A stretch of 64,000 nucleotides of DNA from Winogradskyella pelagia (GTDB lineage: Bacteria > Bacteroidota > Bacteroidia > Flavobacteriales > Flavobacteriaceae), in the NCBI RefSeq assembly GCF_017581965.1, contig NZ_JAGEVF010000002.1:372001-436000 (forward strand), read 5' to 3'. The position numbers and the translations under genes are program-made. Shown here in pieces: positions 18,470 through 27,610 of this stretch. Positions within the stretch are counted from its first letter, which is position 1. The number at the start of each line of letters is the position of its first letter. The notes below the pieces were generated by a model. That model was not told where the DNA came from. It did not search any database and worked only from the letters and a program-made list of their open reading frames with translations.

Positions 18470-19704
18470 GTAACTTCAGTCATTAAGGGTTTATTGTCAA
18501 TAAGATTTTCGGGTGTAAAAACAGGCGATACTTTTTCTGAAAAATCAATAATATCTATAAAAAGGCTTCGTAGTAATACAATACTTTCGGGTGTGCGATT
18601 TACCAAATACGAAAAGAGTTTTACGGGCCTGTAAGGGATATCACCAATGCCATTTTTGTCTAAATCATATCCCGTGTAATTACTCCAATAGTTATTTTCG
18701 AACTTATTGCTGTTGAGGTTGCCAGAATAGGATAAATCAAAAGAATTATACAAGAAGTTGTTTTTTGAATAGATATTATCATAACAAGCACCATGCACTT
18801 TTATGGCATAGCCATTATTTTTAAACGTGTTTTCAGTGTAGGTAATTCGGTTGGTACCATCTGCATTAATACCAATGGTATTATCTTCAAAAATATTGTG
18901 TTTTAATTCGGCATCATTGATTTCCTTGAGAAGGATACCATAGGAAGCTGTTCCCCAATTTTTCTTAAAAATGTTATTATACATTTTAATTTTTTTTGAA
19001 AACATTACGGCAACACCAGCACCATTTGCTTCAAAAATATTATTCTCATAAGTGTTTTCATTAGAGAACATAAAATGCAATCCATAGCGCATATTCTCAG
19101 TGGAGTAGTTGTCTGAGATATAACTATTACTTCCAAATTCTAAATAAATACCATCGCGCATTCGTCTTACATCGTTATTGGTAATTCTAATGTTTTCGCA
19201 GTGCCAAAGATGTATGGCATTACCAGAATCTGCTTCGGCTTTTCCTTCTCCAGAAATAGTATTGTTATGTACAATACCATCCTTAGATTTCTGAATTAAA
19301 AATCCAAAAAATGCGTTTTCTACCGTGATATTTTCTATCTCAAAGTCATAAGATTTAAATAGTAAAATGGCTGCATATTCTTTGGTATAACTAACCTCAA
19401 TGTTTTTTATAATTAAATTTTTAATGATGATATCTGTGGCTTCTACAGAAAAACCATAACCGTTATTTTGTGTATCGATAATCGTTCCTTCTTCGCCTGA
19501 GATGTGAAGTGATTTTTTATAAATAATAATGTTTGATTCTTTGTAGAGTCCTTTTTTTATGAAAATACGATCTCCGCTTTTAGAACTATCAACAGCCGTT
19601 TGAATGGATGTAAAATCGCAACCTGCATTGCAAACAGTAGTTGTCTGTGATGATGCAAAGCTGGTTGAGATTATAAAAAGAATAACACTAAATAGTAGTT
19701 TCAT
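18463..19704 (-). CDS. nosD: Periplasmic copper-delivery beta-helix protein
   Basis: A 413-residue secreted protein: signal peptide (1-19) and a right-handed parallel beta-helix made of many repeats rich in N-x-I and Y-x-N-N-x-F (for example IENITVENAFFGFLI, NDVRRMRDGIYLE, NNIFEANGAGVAVMF). This is the NosD/CASH fold that hands copper to NosZ together with NosF and NosY. It follows nosL by 9 bp on the minus strand. Confidence 0.9.
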   Translation of the reverse strand: MKLLFSVILFIISTSFASSQTTTVCNAGCDFTSIQTAVDSSKSGDRIFIKKGLYKESNIIIYKKSLHISGEEGTIIDTQNNGYGFSVEATDIIIKNLIIKNIEVSYTKEYAAILLFKSYDFEIENITVENAFFGFLIQKSKDGIVHNNTISGEGKAEADSGNAIHLWHCENIRITNNDVRRMRDGIYLEFGSNSYISDNYSTENMRYGLHFMFSNENTYENNIFEANGAGVAVMFSKKIKMYNNIFKKNWGTASYGILLKEINDAELKHNIFEDNTIGINADGTNRITYTENTFKNNGYAIKVHGACYDNIYSKNNFLYNSFDLSYSGNLNSNKFENNYWSNYTGYDLDKNGIGDIPYRPVKLFSYLVNRTPESIVLLRSLFIDIIDFSEKVSPVFTPENLIDNKPLMTEVTW

Positions 19705-19713
19705 GCTATTAAT

Positions 19714-20142
19714 TTAGTTGAGTTTTTTGAAAATACCATCCCAATCATAATAATCAGCCGATGAATTATTTATTGCTTTTTTGGCTTGCTCGAAAGAACT
19801 AAATCCGGTTAGATTGGCTCCCATAGGACTACTAACTGCTTCACTAATTACATAGCTCGCGGTTTTGGCATTTATCATTGTGCCTGGTGAGGTGTAATCC
19901 GTAATTAATAGGTTGCTATCTAAAATAAGTTCTTGTTTATCATTTAAGAATCTAATCATACATTCAATAGCATCAAACTTATATTGTTTGCCTTTGCCAG
20001 TAACCATTTGAGCAGCATGAGTTTTTGTGACGATGGTCATTTTACAAAAGTGACACATATCTGTTCCGTATTTAATTGGTTCAGGTGTTTTACTGCAACT
20101 TAAAAAAGTAAATAGTATGAGTAAAAGGCTTATTCGTTTCAT
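19714..20142 (-). CDS. nosL: Copper chaperone lipoprotein of the nos cluster
   Basis: A 142-residue lipoprotein (FLSCSKT lipobox) with the NosL copper site DMCHFCKMTIV near residue 29 and the conserved KFDAIECMIRFL block. NosL binds Cu(I) and delivers it to NosD/NosZ. It overlaps the upstream membrane-protein gene by 4 bp. Confidence 0.92.
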   Translation of the reverse strand: MKRISLLLILFTFLSCSKTPEPIKYGTDMCHFCKMTIVTKTHAAQMVTGKGKQYKFDAIECMIRFLNDKQELILDSNLLITDYTSPGTMINAKTASYVISEAVSSPMGANLTGFSSFEQAKKAINNSSADYYDWDGIFKKLN

Positions 20143-20756
20143 GCTTTAATAGATTTCATTTTTTTATTGCCTAACCAATAAGCAACAAAGGTTAAGAACA
20201 TACCAAAGCCCATCATATAAGCACCTGTATGCGGATAAGATTTTGCTACGAAATTTAAAATATGTCTCGTACCAAATAAAGGTGGTTTATAACTTAGTGG
20301 ATTACCATCTGCATCTGTCATTTTCATAATAGCCTTTGGATCTAAGTTGGTACCATAATCTACCATCCATGCATTAAAATCGTACATACCTAATACTCCT
20401 AATATACACATAAGAATTAACCAACCTAAAAACCATTTGGGTGAAATACCTTTAAACAGACCTAACAATCCTATAATAATGCCTAGGGCAGCCATACCAC
20501 CAATGACTTTTGGGAATACACTAAACTCCCACATATCTTCTGGTTTAGGAAGTTTACTCATGCCTATGTAATGATTTAAGCCATCTATATTTTGTAAATC
20601 GTGTTTTTCTTTACCTTGAAGTCCATCGAGATGAATATTCATCCCAATACCATTTGGGTACTGTGGAGCTTCTAGCTCAATACTCCATAAAGGAAAAACA
20701 AATAATCCCAATAATAGAGCTGAGCCTATAATCATTATGATACTTGCGGATTTCAT
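20139..20756 (-). CDS. Membrane protein of Bacteroidota nos clusters
   Basis: A 205-residue protein with four predicted TM helices and a periplasmic loop after the first (SIELEAPQYPNGIGMNIHLDGLQG). It lies between nosZ and nosL and overlaps nosL by 4 bp, so it heads the accessory operon. Similar membrane proteins sit at this place in Bacteroidota nos clusters; it may pass electrons or assist assembly, but no redox motif (CxxCH, Fe-S) is visible. The -7 element of its promoter was not found with certainty. Confidence 0.6.
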   Translation of the reverse strand: MKSASIIMIIGSALLLGLFVFPLWSIELEAPQYPNGIGMNIHLDGLQGKEKHDLQNIDGLNHYIGMSKLPKPEDMWEFSVFPKVIGGMAALGIIIGLLGLFKGISPKWFLGWLILMCILGVLGMYDFNAWMVDYGTNLDPKAIMKMTDADGNPLSYKPPLFGTRHILNFVAKSYPHTGAYMMGFGMFLTFVAYWLGNKKMKSIKA

Positions 20757-20858
20757 GTGCTAATATTTTATTGTAGTAATATGTAACATCTCAGAATAAC
20801 TCATCTCAAGGATAAAGTAATGCGGTCAGTGATGTTTTATGAGTTTGAATTTAAAAGA

Positions 20859-20892
20859 ATGGGCGAGTTATTACGACTCGCCCATATTGAGT
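20859..20892 (-). terminator. Terminator after nosZ
   Basis: ATGGGCGAGT at 20859-20868 and ACTCGCCCAT at 20876-20885 form a perfect 10 bp GC-rich stem. On the minus strand a T-rich stretch follows, 45 bp after the nosZ stop. Confidence 0.75.
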
Positions 20893-20929
20893 TAAATAAC
20901 ATTTTTAACACTAAAACTATTCAACTCTC

Positions 20930-22882
20930 TTATTCATCTAAGGTGAATTTAAGAGGTGTGTTTGCATTTGCCGCAGACACCCTTATATAACCTTGCATTT
21001 CCTGGTGTAATGCAGAACAGAAATCAGTGCAATAGAATGGCCAAACACCTTCGCGTTTTGGTTCCCAAACAATGGTTTTTGTTTGTCCTGGCATTACTAA
21101 AATTTCTGATGTATTGGCACCAATTATTGAGAATCCGTGCGGTACGTCAAAATCTTGTTCTAGATTTGTTAAGTGCAGATATACTTTATCTCCAACCTTA
21201 ACACCTTCAATATTATCTGGTGAGAAGTGACTACGTATCATGGTCATACTTATATGAACTTCATTACCATTTCGTGTAACCGTAGCTTCACTTTCGCTCT
21301 TAGCCACATATGGATGTTCATTTTCAGATAATTCGTAATATTTTTTACTTTTATCTTTAATGATATCTGCTCTAATTCCTGCGGCATAGTGAGGTTCTCC
21401 ATGCGTTGGGAAATCTGATAATAATTCCATTTTGTCTCCAGAAATATCATACAACTGCGCAGAGTGTTCTAATTCAGGTCCCGTTGGTAAGTAACGGTCT
21501 TTAGTTATTTTGTTAAGTGCTACCATGTATTTACCAAATGGTTTTCTAGAATTTCCTCCAGGTATCATTAGGTGACCAACTGAGTAGAAGGTTGGTTGTC
21601 TATCTAATATTTCCCAAGTGCCTAATTTCCATTTTACAACTTCAGAAGAGATAAAGAATGTCGTATAAGCATTTCCTTGTCCGTCAAACTCAGTATGTAA
21701 TGGTCCTAGTCCTGGCTGTTTAACAACACCTGCAATAGTGTTTTCATAACTTAAAACAGGTATTCCGTAAGAATCGTCAACAAAATCCTTATTTGCTATT
21801 GCGGTCAACATTTTTTCGAATGAATACACACTTAAATCTGTAGATAATTTACCACTACCAATAATGTACTCACCAGACGGGTCAACGTCGCAACCGTGAG
21901 GTGATTTTGGAATAGGAATATAGAACACAGCACCTTCTACATCTTTTGGATTAACTGAAATCACACCTTCTTTCATTGTCGATGTCGCTGTATGTGTTTT
22001 TTCGTCATATACATTATGTGCATATGTACCAGCTACTTTTTCACCACCACCATTTTTAACATATTCGGCAATTTTTTGCCAGTTCACAGCTGCGATATAA
22101 TCTTTATCATTCTGTGAAGCGTTAACTTCCATTAATGTATTGGCTTCTTCAGTATTATAACTTGTAAAGAAAAACCAACCATGAGATTTATTACGACCTG
22201 GATGTGCTAAATCGTAGTTGAAACCAGGCATGTTTAATTGGAATTCAAGATTTAAACGTCCATTATCGGCTATACTTACAAATGATAAAGGTCCTTTGAA
22301 TTGTCCTTTCATTTCATTAATTGGCATATCGCGTTGTGGATTAGGAACTGCAAAACGTGTACCTGCAACAATATATTCGGTATTTTCAGTTACAAAAGAA
22401 GAGGCATGGTTACCAGCACTGTTTGGCAATTCAATAATTTCTTCCGTTTCAAAAGTTTCTAAACTAATACGTGCTATTCTAGGAGTATTATTTTCATTGA
22501 TAAAAATCCATCGTCCATCTAATTCTCCATTAGTTTGTGAAATATCTGGATGGTGAGAGTCGCCCCAAGGTACAAATCCGAAAGACGTATTTAACATCGG
22601 TTTGGTTTCTTCAGAATAACCATAGCCTGATGTTGGAAATTGTGAAAATACAGGGATTTCTTTTAACATTCTACCGCTAGGTAGGCCATAAACAGTTAAG
22701 TTACCGCTATAACCTCCAGACATAAAAGCATAGTATTCGTCATGTTCACCTGGTGCTACATATACCTTTTCGGCTTTACTCGAAGACATAGCGCCAGAAT
22801 TGTTAGAATTGTTGTTATTACCGCAACTTGTTATAAAAATAAGTGCAGTAATACTCAACAAATATTTACCTATTGTATTCAT
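20930..22882 (-). CDS. nosZ: Nitrous oxide reductase, clade II
   Basis: A 650-residue periplasmic or membrane-tethered copper enzyme reducing N2O to N2. The N-terminus is a Sec lipoprotein signal (FITSCGN) with no twin-arginine motif, the mark of clade II (atypical) NosZ. The seven-bladed propeller contains GDSHHPDISQTNGELDGR and further CuZ histidines (NHASSF, AHPGRNKSHGW, SPHGCDVDP, GLGPLHTEFD, EPHYA). The C-terminal cupredoxin domain has the CuA ligands C618, C622, H626 and M629 in CTDFCSALHQEM. It follows a cytochrome c and a fasciclin lipoprotein with gaps of about 30 bp, so the three are one operon, driven by a CRP/FNR-type promoter at 24018-24060. Confidence 0.95.
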   Translation of the reverse strand: MNTIGKYLLSITALIFITSCGNNNNSNNSGAMSSSKAEKVYVAPGEHDEYYAFMSGGYSGNLTVYGLPSGRMLKEIPVFSQFPTSGYGYSEETKPMLNTSFGFVPWGDSHHPDISQTNGELDGRWIFINENNTPRIARISLETFETEEIIELPNSAGNHASSFVTENTEYIVAGTRFAVPNPQRDMPINEMKGQFKGPLSFVSIADNGRLNLEFQLNMPGFNYDLAHPGRNKSHGWFFFTSYNTEEANTLMEVNASQNDKDYIAAVNWQKIAEYVKNGGGEKVAGTYAHNVYDEKTHTATSTMKEGVISVNPKDVEGAVFYIPIPKSPHGCDVDPSGEYIIGSGKLSTDLSVYSFEKMLTAIANKDFVDDSYGIPVLSYENTIAGVVKQPGLGPLHTEFDGQGNAYTTFFISSEVVKWKLGTWEILDRQPTFYSVGHLMIPGGNSRKPFGKYMVALNKITKDRYLPTGPELEHSAQLYDISGDKMELLSDFPTHGEPHYAAGIRADIIKDKSKKYYELSENEHPYVAKSESEATVTRNGNEVHISMTMIRSHFSPDNIEGVKVGDKVYLHLTNLEQDFDVPHGFSIIGANTSEILVMPGQTKTIVWEPKREGVWPFYCTDFCSALHQEMQGYIRVSAANANTPLKFTLDE

Positions 22883-22910
22883 ATAATTTTGTTTTAATTA
22901 GTTGATTTAT

Positions 22911-23495
22911 TTATTCTCTTGGTAAGATGACATCCTCAGTGACGTGCACCCAACCGTTACTTACATTAACAGTACCTAATATCTTAACTCCATCTACAAA
23001 GAGGTCACCATCTTTCTCAGTAACTTCCAAGTATTTACCTGAAGCCATATAAAGTTTACGCCCTTTTTGCGCATTCTTTTTTAGCATATCAACTGGGTAG
23101 TTGGCAGGCGCAACATGATGTGTTAAAATAAAAGCGAGTTTACTTTTGTTTTCTGGTTCTAAAAGGCTATTTAGAGTCGCTTCATCAATTTTTGCAAATG
23201 CAGCATTATTTGGTGCAAATACTGTTAATGGGCCAACATTTACCAATGCGTTTTCGACACCTGCAGCTTGCACAGCAGCAACTAATGTTGAGTGATCTTC
23301 TGACTGAATCGCTAACTGTAATGCGTTAGGTGTACCTCCTTCATCTTTAATGAAAGCTTGTCCTGTTTTTTTAGTTGAAGTTTCATCAGTAGTAGTGTCA
23401 TTTGTTGCGTTTTCAGATGATTTTGTAGCATTATTACAAGCTACGAAACATCCAAAAAGCACAAAAAATAATAATGATTTGATTAGTGTTTTCAT
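22911..23495 (-). CDS. Fasciclin (FAS1) domain lipoprotein
   Basis: A 194-residue lipoprotein (CFVACNN lipobox), a Thr/Ser-rich linker, then one FAS1 domain with the typical TVFAPNNAAFAKID and NGWVHVTEDVILP ends. FAS1 domains mediate adhesion or protein docking. Its place between the cytochrome and nosZ suggests a scaffold at the periplasmic side for electron transfer to NosZ, but this is inference from position. Confidence 0.85.
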   Translation of the reverse strand: MKTLIKSLLFFVLFGCFVACNNATKSSENATNDTTTDETSTKKTGQAFIKDEGGTPNALQLAIQSEDHSTLVAAVQAAGVENALVNVGPLTVFAPNNAAFAKIDEATLNSLLEPENKSKLAFILTHHVAPANYPVDMLKKNAQKGRKLYMASGKYLEVTEKDGDLFVDGVKILGTVNVSNGWVHVTEDVILPRE

Positions 23496-23525
23496 TGGTT
23501 TTTTGTTTAGTGTTATTATTGAAAT

Positions 23526-23996
23526 TTAGAGCGTTCTAAAATATTCAAGAACAGCTCTGGCTTCCTCTTTGGTCAAGTTTTGATTGGCCATGGGCGATCC
23601 ATTAAATTCCATTAATAAGTCTTTGGCCAAAGGATCTTCCTTTACCATTTGCTCTGGATTCAAAATCATGTTCATCACCCATTCTGGTGTGCGTCGGCTT
23701 AAAATCCCTTTAGGTGAGGGGCCAATGAATTTTTTTTCTGCTTTATGGCAAGCGGTACACATTTTTTCGTATATCTCCTTACCGTGTGTAGCCATGTCTT
23801 GGTCTACGACGAGTGCAAGGTCAACCGATGTTACAGGACCAACTCCTTTGTTCTTCAGGTCTATACGTTCAGAGGCCTTTACTTTAACTTCAGGTGTTTT
23901 TTTACCATAAGAAACTTCTTCTTTCTTTTCACTTCCACCACAATTAAATAGGGTGAATGAAATAATAAGTGCAATGAGTTTTAGTGTTTGTTTCAT
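23526..23996 (-). CDS. Lipoprotein c-type cytochrome of the nosZ operon
   Basis: A 156-residue monohaem cytochrome c, lipid-anchored (LFNCGGS). The haem motif is CTACH, with the axial Met in GSPMANQNL near the C-terminus. ATG 23996 is preferred over a longer frame because the signal peptide MKQTLKLIALIISF starts there. As first gene of the cytochrome-fasciclin-nosZ operon it probably donates electrons to the CuA centre of NosZ. Confidence 0.88.
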   Translation of the reverse strand: MKQTLKLIALIISFTLFNCGGSEKKEEVSYGKKTPEVKVKASERIDLKNKGVGPVTSVDLALVVDQDMATHGKEIYEKMCTACHKAEKKFIGPSPKGILSRRTPEWVMNMILNPEQMVKEDPLAKDLLMEFNGSPMANQNLTKEEARAVLEYFRTL

Positions 23997-24017
23997 TTTT
24001 ATTGATTTAATATGATG

Positions 24018-24060
24018 CAAATATAATATGGGGCTTGTTAGTAAAATATGATAAAAATCA
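24018..24060 (-). promoter_or_regulatory. CRP/FNR-type promoter of the nosZ operon
   Basis: On the minus strand the -7 element TATATTTG (24018-24025) lies 33 bp, centre to centre, from the dyad TGATAAAAATCA (24049-24060). The predicted start is near 24014, 18 bp before the cytochrome start codon. The dyad matches the FNR/Dnr consensus TGAT-N4-ATCA and has the class II activator position. Confidence 0.7.
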
Positions 24061-24065
24061 CATTT

Positions 24066-24092
24066 AAGATAAAAATATCTTTTTTACTTTTG
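24066..24092 (+). promoter_or_regulatory. Promoter and dyad of the third Rrf2 gene
   Basis: TACTTTTG (24085-24092) is a perfect -7 element. AAGAT at 24066-24070 and ATCTT at 24077-24081 form a dyad with six bases between, placed between the -33 and -7 positions. It matches the dyad before the 9455-9901 Rrf2 gene, suggesting autorepression. Confidence 0.55.
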
Positions 24093-24117
24093 TTCAATAT
24101 TAACAAGTCTAAAGATT

Positions 24118-24549
24118 ATGTTTTCAAATTCAACTAAGTACGCTATAAAAGCGGTTTTATATTTAGCAGTACATTCTTCAGAAGAGCAAAAAATAATGAT
24201 TAAAGATATTGCTGAACCTATTAATGTGCCTAAACACTATATTGCTAAGATTTTGCAAGCTCTTTCCAAAAAAGATATTATATCTTCAACTAAAGGCCCA
24301 AAAGGAGGATTTTATCTAACCAGTGATCAGTTGCAAACAAAAGTTATGCAAATCATAGAAACGGTTGATGGTGAAGAGAGGCTTAATTCTTGTTTATTAA
24401 GTCTGGAAAAATGTAATAGTGATAATCCATGTTCGTTGCATCATTTGGTTTTTGATGAGAAAAACAAGATTAACGAAAGGTTGAAAATGACAATTCTAAA
24501 GGATTTAAGACAACATATTATGAGAGGGGAGTCTATACTACCATTATAA
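24118..24549 (+). CDS. Rrf2-family iron-sulfur regulator
   Basis: A 143-residue Rrf2 protein, divergent from the nosZ operon. The winged helix-turn-helix (STKYAIKAVLYLAV, AKILQALSKKDII, STKGPKGGFYL) is followed by C-X6-C-X5-C (CLLSLEKC, NPCSLHH). It is closest in motif wording to the 9455-9901 protein and shares its dyad type. Its position suggests control of nosZ or of nitrosative stress genes, with an Fe-S cluster as sensor. Function within the family (NsrR, IscR, other) is not resolved. Confidence 0.85.
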   Translation: MFSNSTKYAIKAVLYLAVHSSEEQKIMIKDIAEPINVPKHYIAKILQALSKKDIISSTKGPKGGFYLTSDQLQTKVMQIIETVDGEERLNSCLLSLEKCNSDNPCSLHHLVFDEKNKINERLKMTILKDLRQHIMRGESILPL

Positions 24550-24652
24550 TCATTTGTTTTAACAGTTAAGTTCTCATTATTAAAATTTAGATATCTGAAA
24601 AAACATAAATGAGTTGAATTTGTTTTAGATATGCTTTTTCACATTTTTAATA

Positions 24653-25774
24653 CTATAGTGTTTTTTTGTAACTCCAGACAGCCAAGCCATTCATAACTAT
24701 AGCATATACTAATGTTTTTATGGCCAAAGGGAAAACATCGTTAAAGCTAGAACCTTTGAGCATGACCATTCGTATGATTTCCACAAAGTACTTGACTGGA
24801 TTAAATTCAGTGAGTATTTGTGCCCATTTTGGCATACTTTCAATAGGTGTGAACAATCCACTCATCAATATGAATATTACTACAAAAAACCAAGCAATAA
24901 ACATTGCTTGCTGTTGTGTGTCGGTGAAGTTTGAGATGAACAATCCAATTCCCAAAATCACTAATATGTAAACGGCGGTATAAACATAAAGAAGTCCTAG
25001 GTTTCCTATCATAGGTACATTAAAAATAACTTTAGCCAGAATTAAACCAATGGTCAATAATCCTAAGCCCAATACCCAAAATGGGAATAACTTCCCAATT
25101 ATAAAATGATGTTTTTTTATGGGTGTAACATTTATCTGTTCTAGCGTACCAATTTCTTTTTCTCTAACAATGTTCATTCCTGATAAGAACAGGGTAATCA
25201 TTGTTACAAGCAAAACCAAAATCCCAGGCACCATAAACGTTTTGTAGTTTAAAGTCTGGTTGTACCAAAATAGGGGAATGCTATCTATATTTTTCGGTTT
25301 TTGTACAGCATCTGAAACCTGTATCAAATCCGCTACAATATTTTTGTTGTAGTTCTGTATAATTTGGGTTATATAAACATTGATAACTCCCGCTGCCGAA
25401 CCATCAATGGCATCAATAAATACGCCTATATCTTTTGTTTTGTCTTTTTGTAAATCCCGTTCAAAATGGGTAGGTATATTTAAATACGCATCAATCGTAC
25501 CTTCCTGCATTGCTTGGGAAGCCTCCTTTTCAGAGGGAAACTTTTCTGAAACATTGAAATAAGTCGAAGATTCAAATTGTTCTATCAACCCTCTGGAGAT
25601 GCTACTGTTATCGGCATCGACATATCCAAATTGTATATTTTTTATTTCGTAGGTAGCCGCATTTGATAAAATGACCAATTGTAGCACAGGTAAAATAAAT
25701 ATGATGGGTAGCATTCCTTTATTTCTAAAGATTTGCTTAAACTCCTTTTTTATGATGTATAGTATTATTTTCAT
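24653..25774 (-). CDS. ABC-2 type exporter permease (YbhR-like)
   Basis: A 373-residue ABC-2 permease: first TM near residue 20, a large periplasmic domain (about 40-170), then five TM helices, ending WSYKKTL. It is the last gene of the TetR-controlled operon and lies 1 bp after a second permease of the same fold, the two probably forming a heterodimer served by the two ATPases upstream. The order adaptor, ATPases, two permeases matches the E. coli ybhG-F-S-R exporter. Confidence 0.85.
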   Translation of the reverse strand: MKIILYIIKKEFKQIFRNKGMLPIIFILPVLQLVILSNAATYEIKNIQFGYVDADNSSISRGLIEQFESSTYFNVSEKFPSEKEASQAMQEGTIDAYLNIPTHFERDLQKDKTKDIGVFIDAIDGSAAGVINVYITQIIQNYNKNIVADLIQVSDAVQKPKNIDSIPLFWYNQTLNYKTFMVPGILVLLVTMITLFLSGMNIVREKEIGTLEQINVTPIKKHHFIIGKLFPFWVLGLGLLTIGLILAKVIFNVPMIGNLGLLYVYTAVYILVILGIGLFISNFTDTQQQAMFIAWFFVVIFILMSGLFTPIESMPKWAQILTEFNPVKYFVEIIRMVMLKGSSFNDVFPLAIKTLVYAIVMNGLAVWSYKKTL

Positions 25775-25775
25775 C

Positions 25776-26882
25776 TTACTCTAGTCTAATTTTATATTTC
25801 TTCACACTTACACCAATGAACACTAAGGTCATTAAAAGAAGAATAAAGGTTTCCTTTAAAACAAAACCAATTCCAATACCTTTTAACATTATGCCTTTTA
25901 CAATGATTATAAACCATTTTGCAGGTATGATGTTGCTAATAACCTGAAGCGGTAATGGCATACTGCTAATAGGGAAAATAAACCCGGATAGTAATATGGT
26001 GGGTAACATTAAGCCCATAAGGGAAATCATCATAGCTGTTTGCTGTGTTGCCGATATGGTAGAAATTAAAATACCCAAAGCAAGTGATGTGATGATAAAC
26101 AGGACACTTTCAATCCCTAATAAGAATAAGCTGCCATTAACAGGCACATGAAATACAAAAATGCTCAACAAGACGATGACTACGGCATTGATAACAGATA
26201 GGAAAATGTATGGAAACACTTTACCTATAATGACCTGAAATGGCTTCAAAGGGGAAACCAATAAAATTTCCATTGTACCCTGTTCTTTTTCACGGGTTAT
26301 CGATATGGACGTCATCATTGCCGATACCAACATCAAAATAACCGTCATCACACCGGGAACGAACATATAAACACTTTTCAACTCTGCATTATAAACCATC
26401 CTGCTTTGCGGTACAATCTGATAATCAACGGAAACATTCTTGTTCAATTCTTGCTGATACTTTTTAAGTATTGAAGAAATGTAATTGCTGATGGTACTGG
26501 CCATATTAGGGTCTGTAGCATCGGTAAGTACTTGTACATTTGCCTGTTTTTCTTTAATGAGATTATTTCCAAAGTTGTTTTCAAATTGAAGTACGGCCTT
26601 TACCTTTCCTTTTTTGAATATGGATTCTATGGATGACTCCTGATGTATGATATCTACAATACTGAAATGCTTTGAAGCAGATATTTTATTGATGATTTCT
26701 TTGGAAGTAACATCATTGGCCTGGTCTAAAATGCCTATATCCACGTTGTTAATTTCATTGGTAATGGCGAAACCAAACAACAATATTTGGGCTATGGGCA
26801 TTCCGAATAATATAAATAGGGAACGTTTATCACGGAATATGTGATAAAACTCTTTTCTTACAAAACCTACAAATCGTTTCAT
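25776..26882 (-). CDS. ABC-2 type exporter permease (YbhS-like)
   Basis: A 368-residue ABC-2 permease with the same plan as its neighbour: FVRKEFYHIFRDKRSLFIL before the first helix, periplasmic domain, and five C-terminal helices including the TREKEQGTMEILLVSPL coupling segment. It overlaps the upstream ATPase gene by 4 bp. It probably exports drugs or other hydrophobic compounds; the substrate is unknown. Confidence 0.87.
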   Translation of the reverse strand: MKRFVGFVRKEFYHIFRDKRSLFILFGMPIAQILLFGFAITNEINNVDIGILDQANDVTSKEIINKISASKHFSIVDIIHQESSIESIFKKGKVKAVLQFENNFGNNLIKEKQANVQVLTDATDPNMASTISNYISSILKKYQQELNKNVSVDYQIVPQSRMVYNAELKSVYMFVPGVMTVILMLVSAMMTSISITREKEQGTMEILLVSPLKPFQVIIGKVFPYIFLSVINAVVIVLLSIFVFHVPVNGSLFLLGIESVLFIITSLALGILISTISATQQTAMMISLMGLMLPTILLSGFIFPISSMPLPLQVISNIIPAKWFIIIVKGIMLKGIGIGFVLKETFILLLMTLVFIGVSVKKYKIRLE

Positions 26883-27610
26883 CCTCTGGCGAGTTTTAAA
26901 AACACATGGTTCATTGTGTCTGTTTTATAATGCTCTTTTAGCTTTTTTGGGGTGTCCAAAGCTTCAATTTTCCCATTCACCATTATGGAAACACGGTCGC
27001 AATATTCTGCTTCGTCCATATAATGTGTAGTTACAAAAATGGTAGTCCCATTATGGGCAGCTTTATAAATCATTTCCCAAAATTGACGTCTGGTAATAGG
27101 GTCTACACCACCAGTAGGCTCATCTAAAAAAACGATTTTAGGCTCGTGCAATAGAGAAACCGAAAACGCTAACTTCTGTTTCCAGCCCAAGGGCAGTGAA
27201 GCCACAAGACTCTTCGTAACTTCTTGAAGCCCCAATTCCTCAACCAGTTCGCATCGTTTTTGGTCTATTTGTTTTTTGGACAATCCGTAAATACCACCAA
27301 AAAATGTGATGTTCTCTTTTACTGTCAAGTCATCATACAAGGCAAATTTTTGACTCATATACCCAATATTTTTTTTGATAGATTCAGTTTCCTTATAAAC
27401 ATCAAAACCGGCAACCGTCGCCTTCCCCGAAGTAGGGGAAGAAATCCCGATGAGCATTTTCATCGCTGTGGTTTTACCAGCACCATTTGCTCCCAAAAAG
27501 CCAAATATTTCCCCTGCCTTTACCTGAAAACTTATTTGGTTTACCGCTGCAAAGTCTCCAAATAATTTGGATAGATTTTCTACTTGTATAACGTTATTAT
27601 CTTTCATCAT
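26879..27610 (-). CDS. ABC exporter ATPase, second of two
   Basis: A 243-residue ABC ATPase with Walker A GANGAGKTT, an alanine-for-serine variant of the signature region (ASLPLGWKQKL in place of LSGG), Walker B IVFLDEPTGGVDP and switch His FVTTHYMDE. The altered signature is as in the second half of YbhF-like double ATPases, which here is split into two genes. It overlaps the partner ATPase by 4 bp. Confidence 0.88.
   Translation of the reverse strand: MMKDNNVIQVENLSKLFGDFAAVNQISFQVKAGEIFGFLGANGAGKTTAMKMLIGISSPTSGKATVAGFDVYKETESIKKNIGYMSQKFALYDDLTVKENITFFGGIYGLSKKQIDQKRCELVEELGLQEVTKSLVASLPLGWKQKLAFSVSLLHEPKIVFLDEPTGGVDPITRRQFWEMIYKAAHNGTTIFVTTHYMDEAEYCDRVSIMVNGKIEALDTPKKLKEHYKTDTMNHVFLKLARG

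Noticed and set aside
20757..20858. A regulon box before the nos accessory operon
   Set aside because: Only TGACCGCATTAC was found, with two mismatches and no -7 element at the required distance.
9455..24549. Firm nsrR or iscR names for the Rrf2 genes
   Set aside because: All three share the cluster motif and differ in target dyads; sequence alone does not show which one senses NO.
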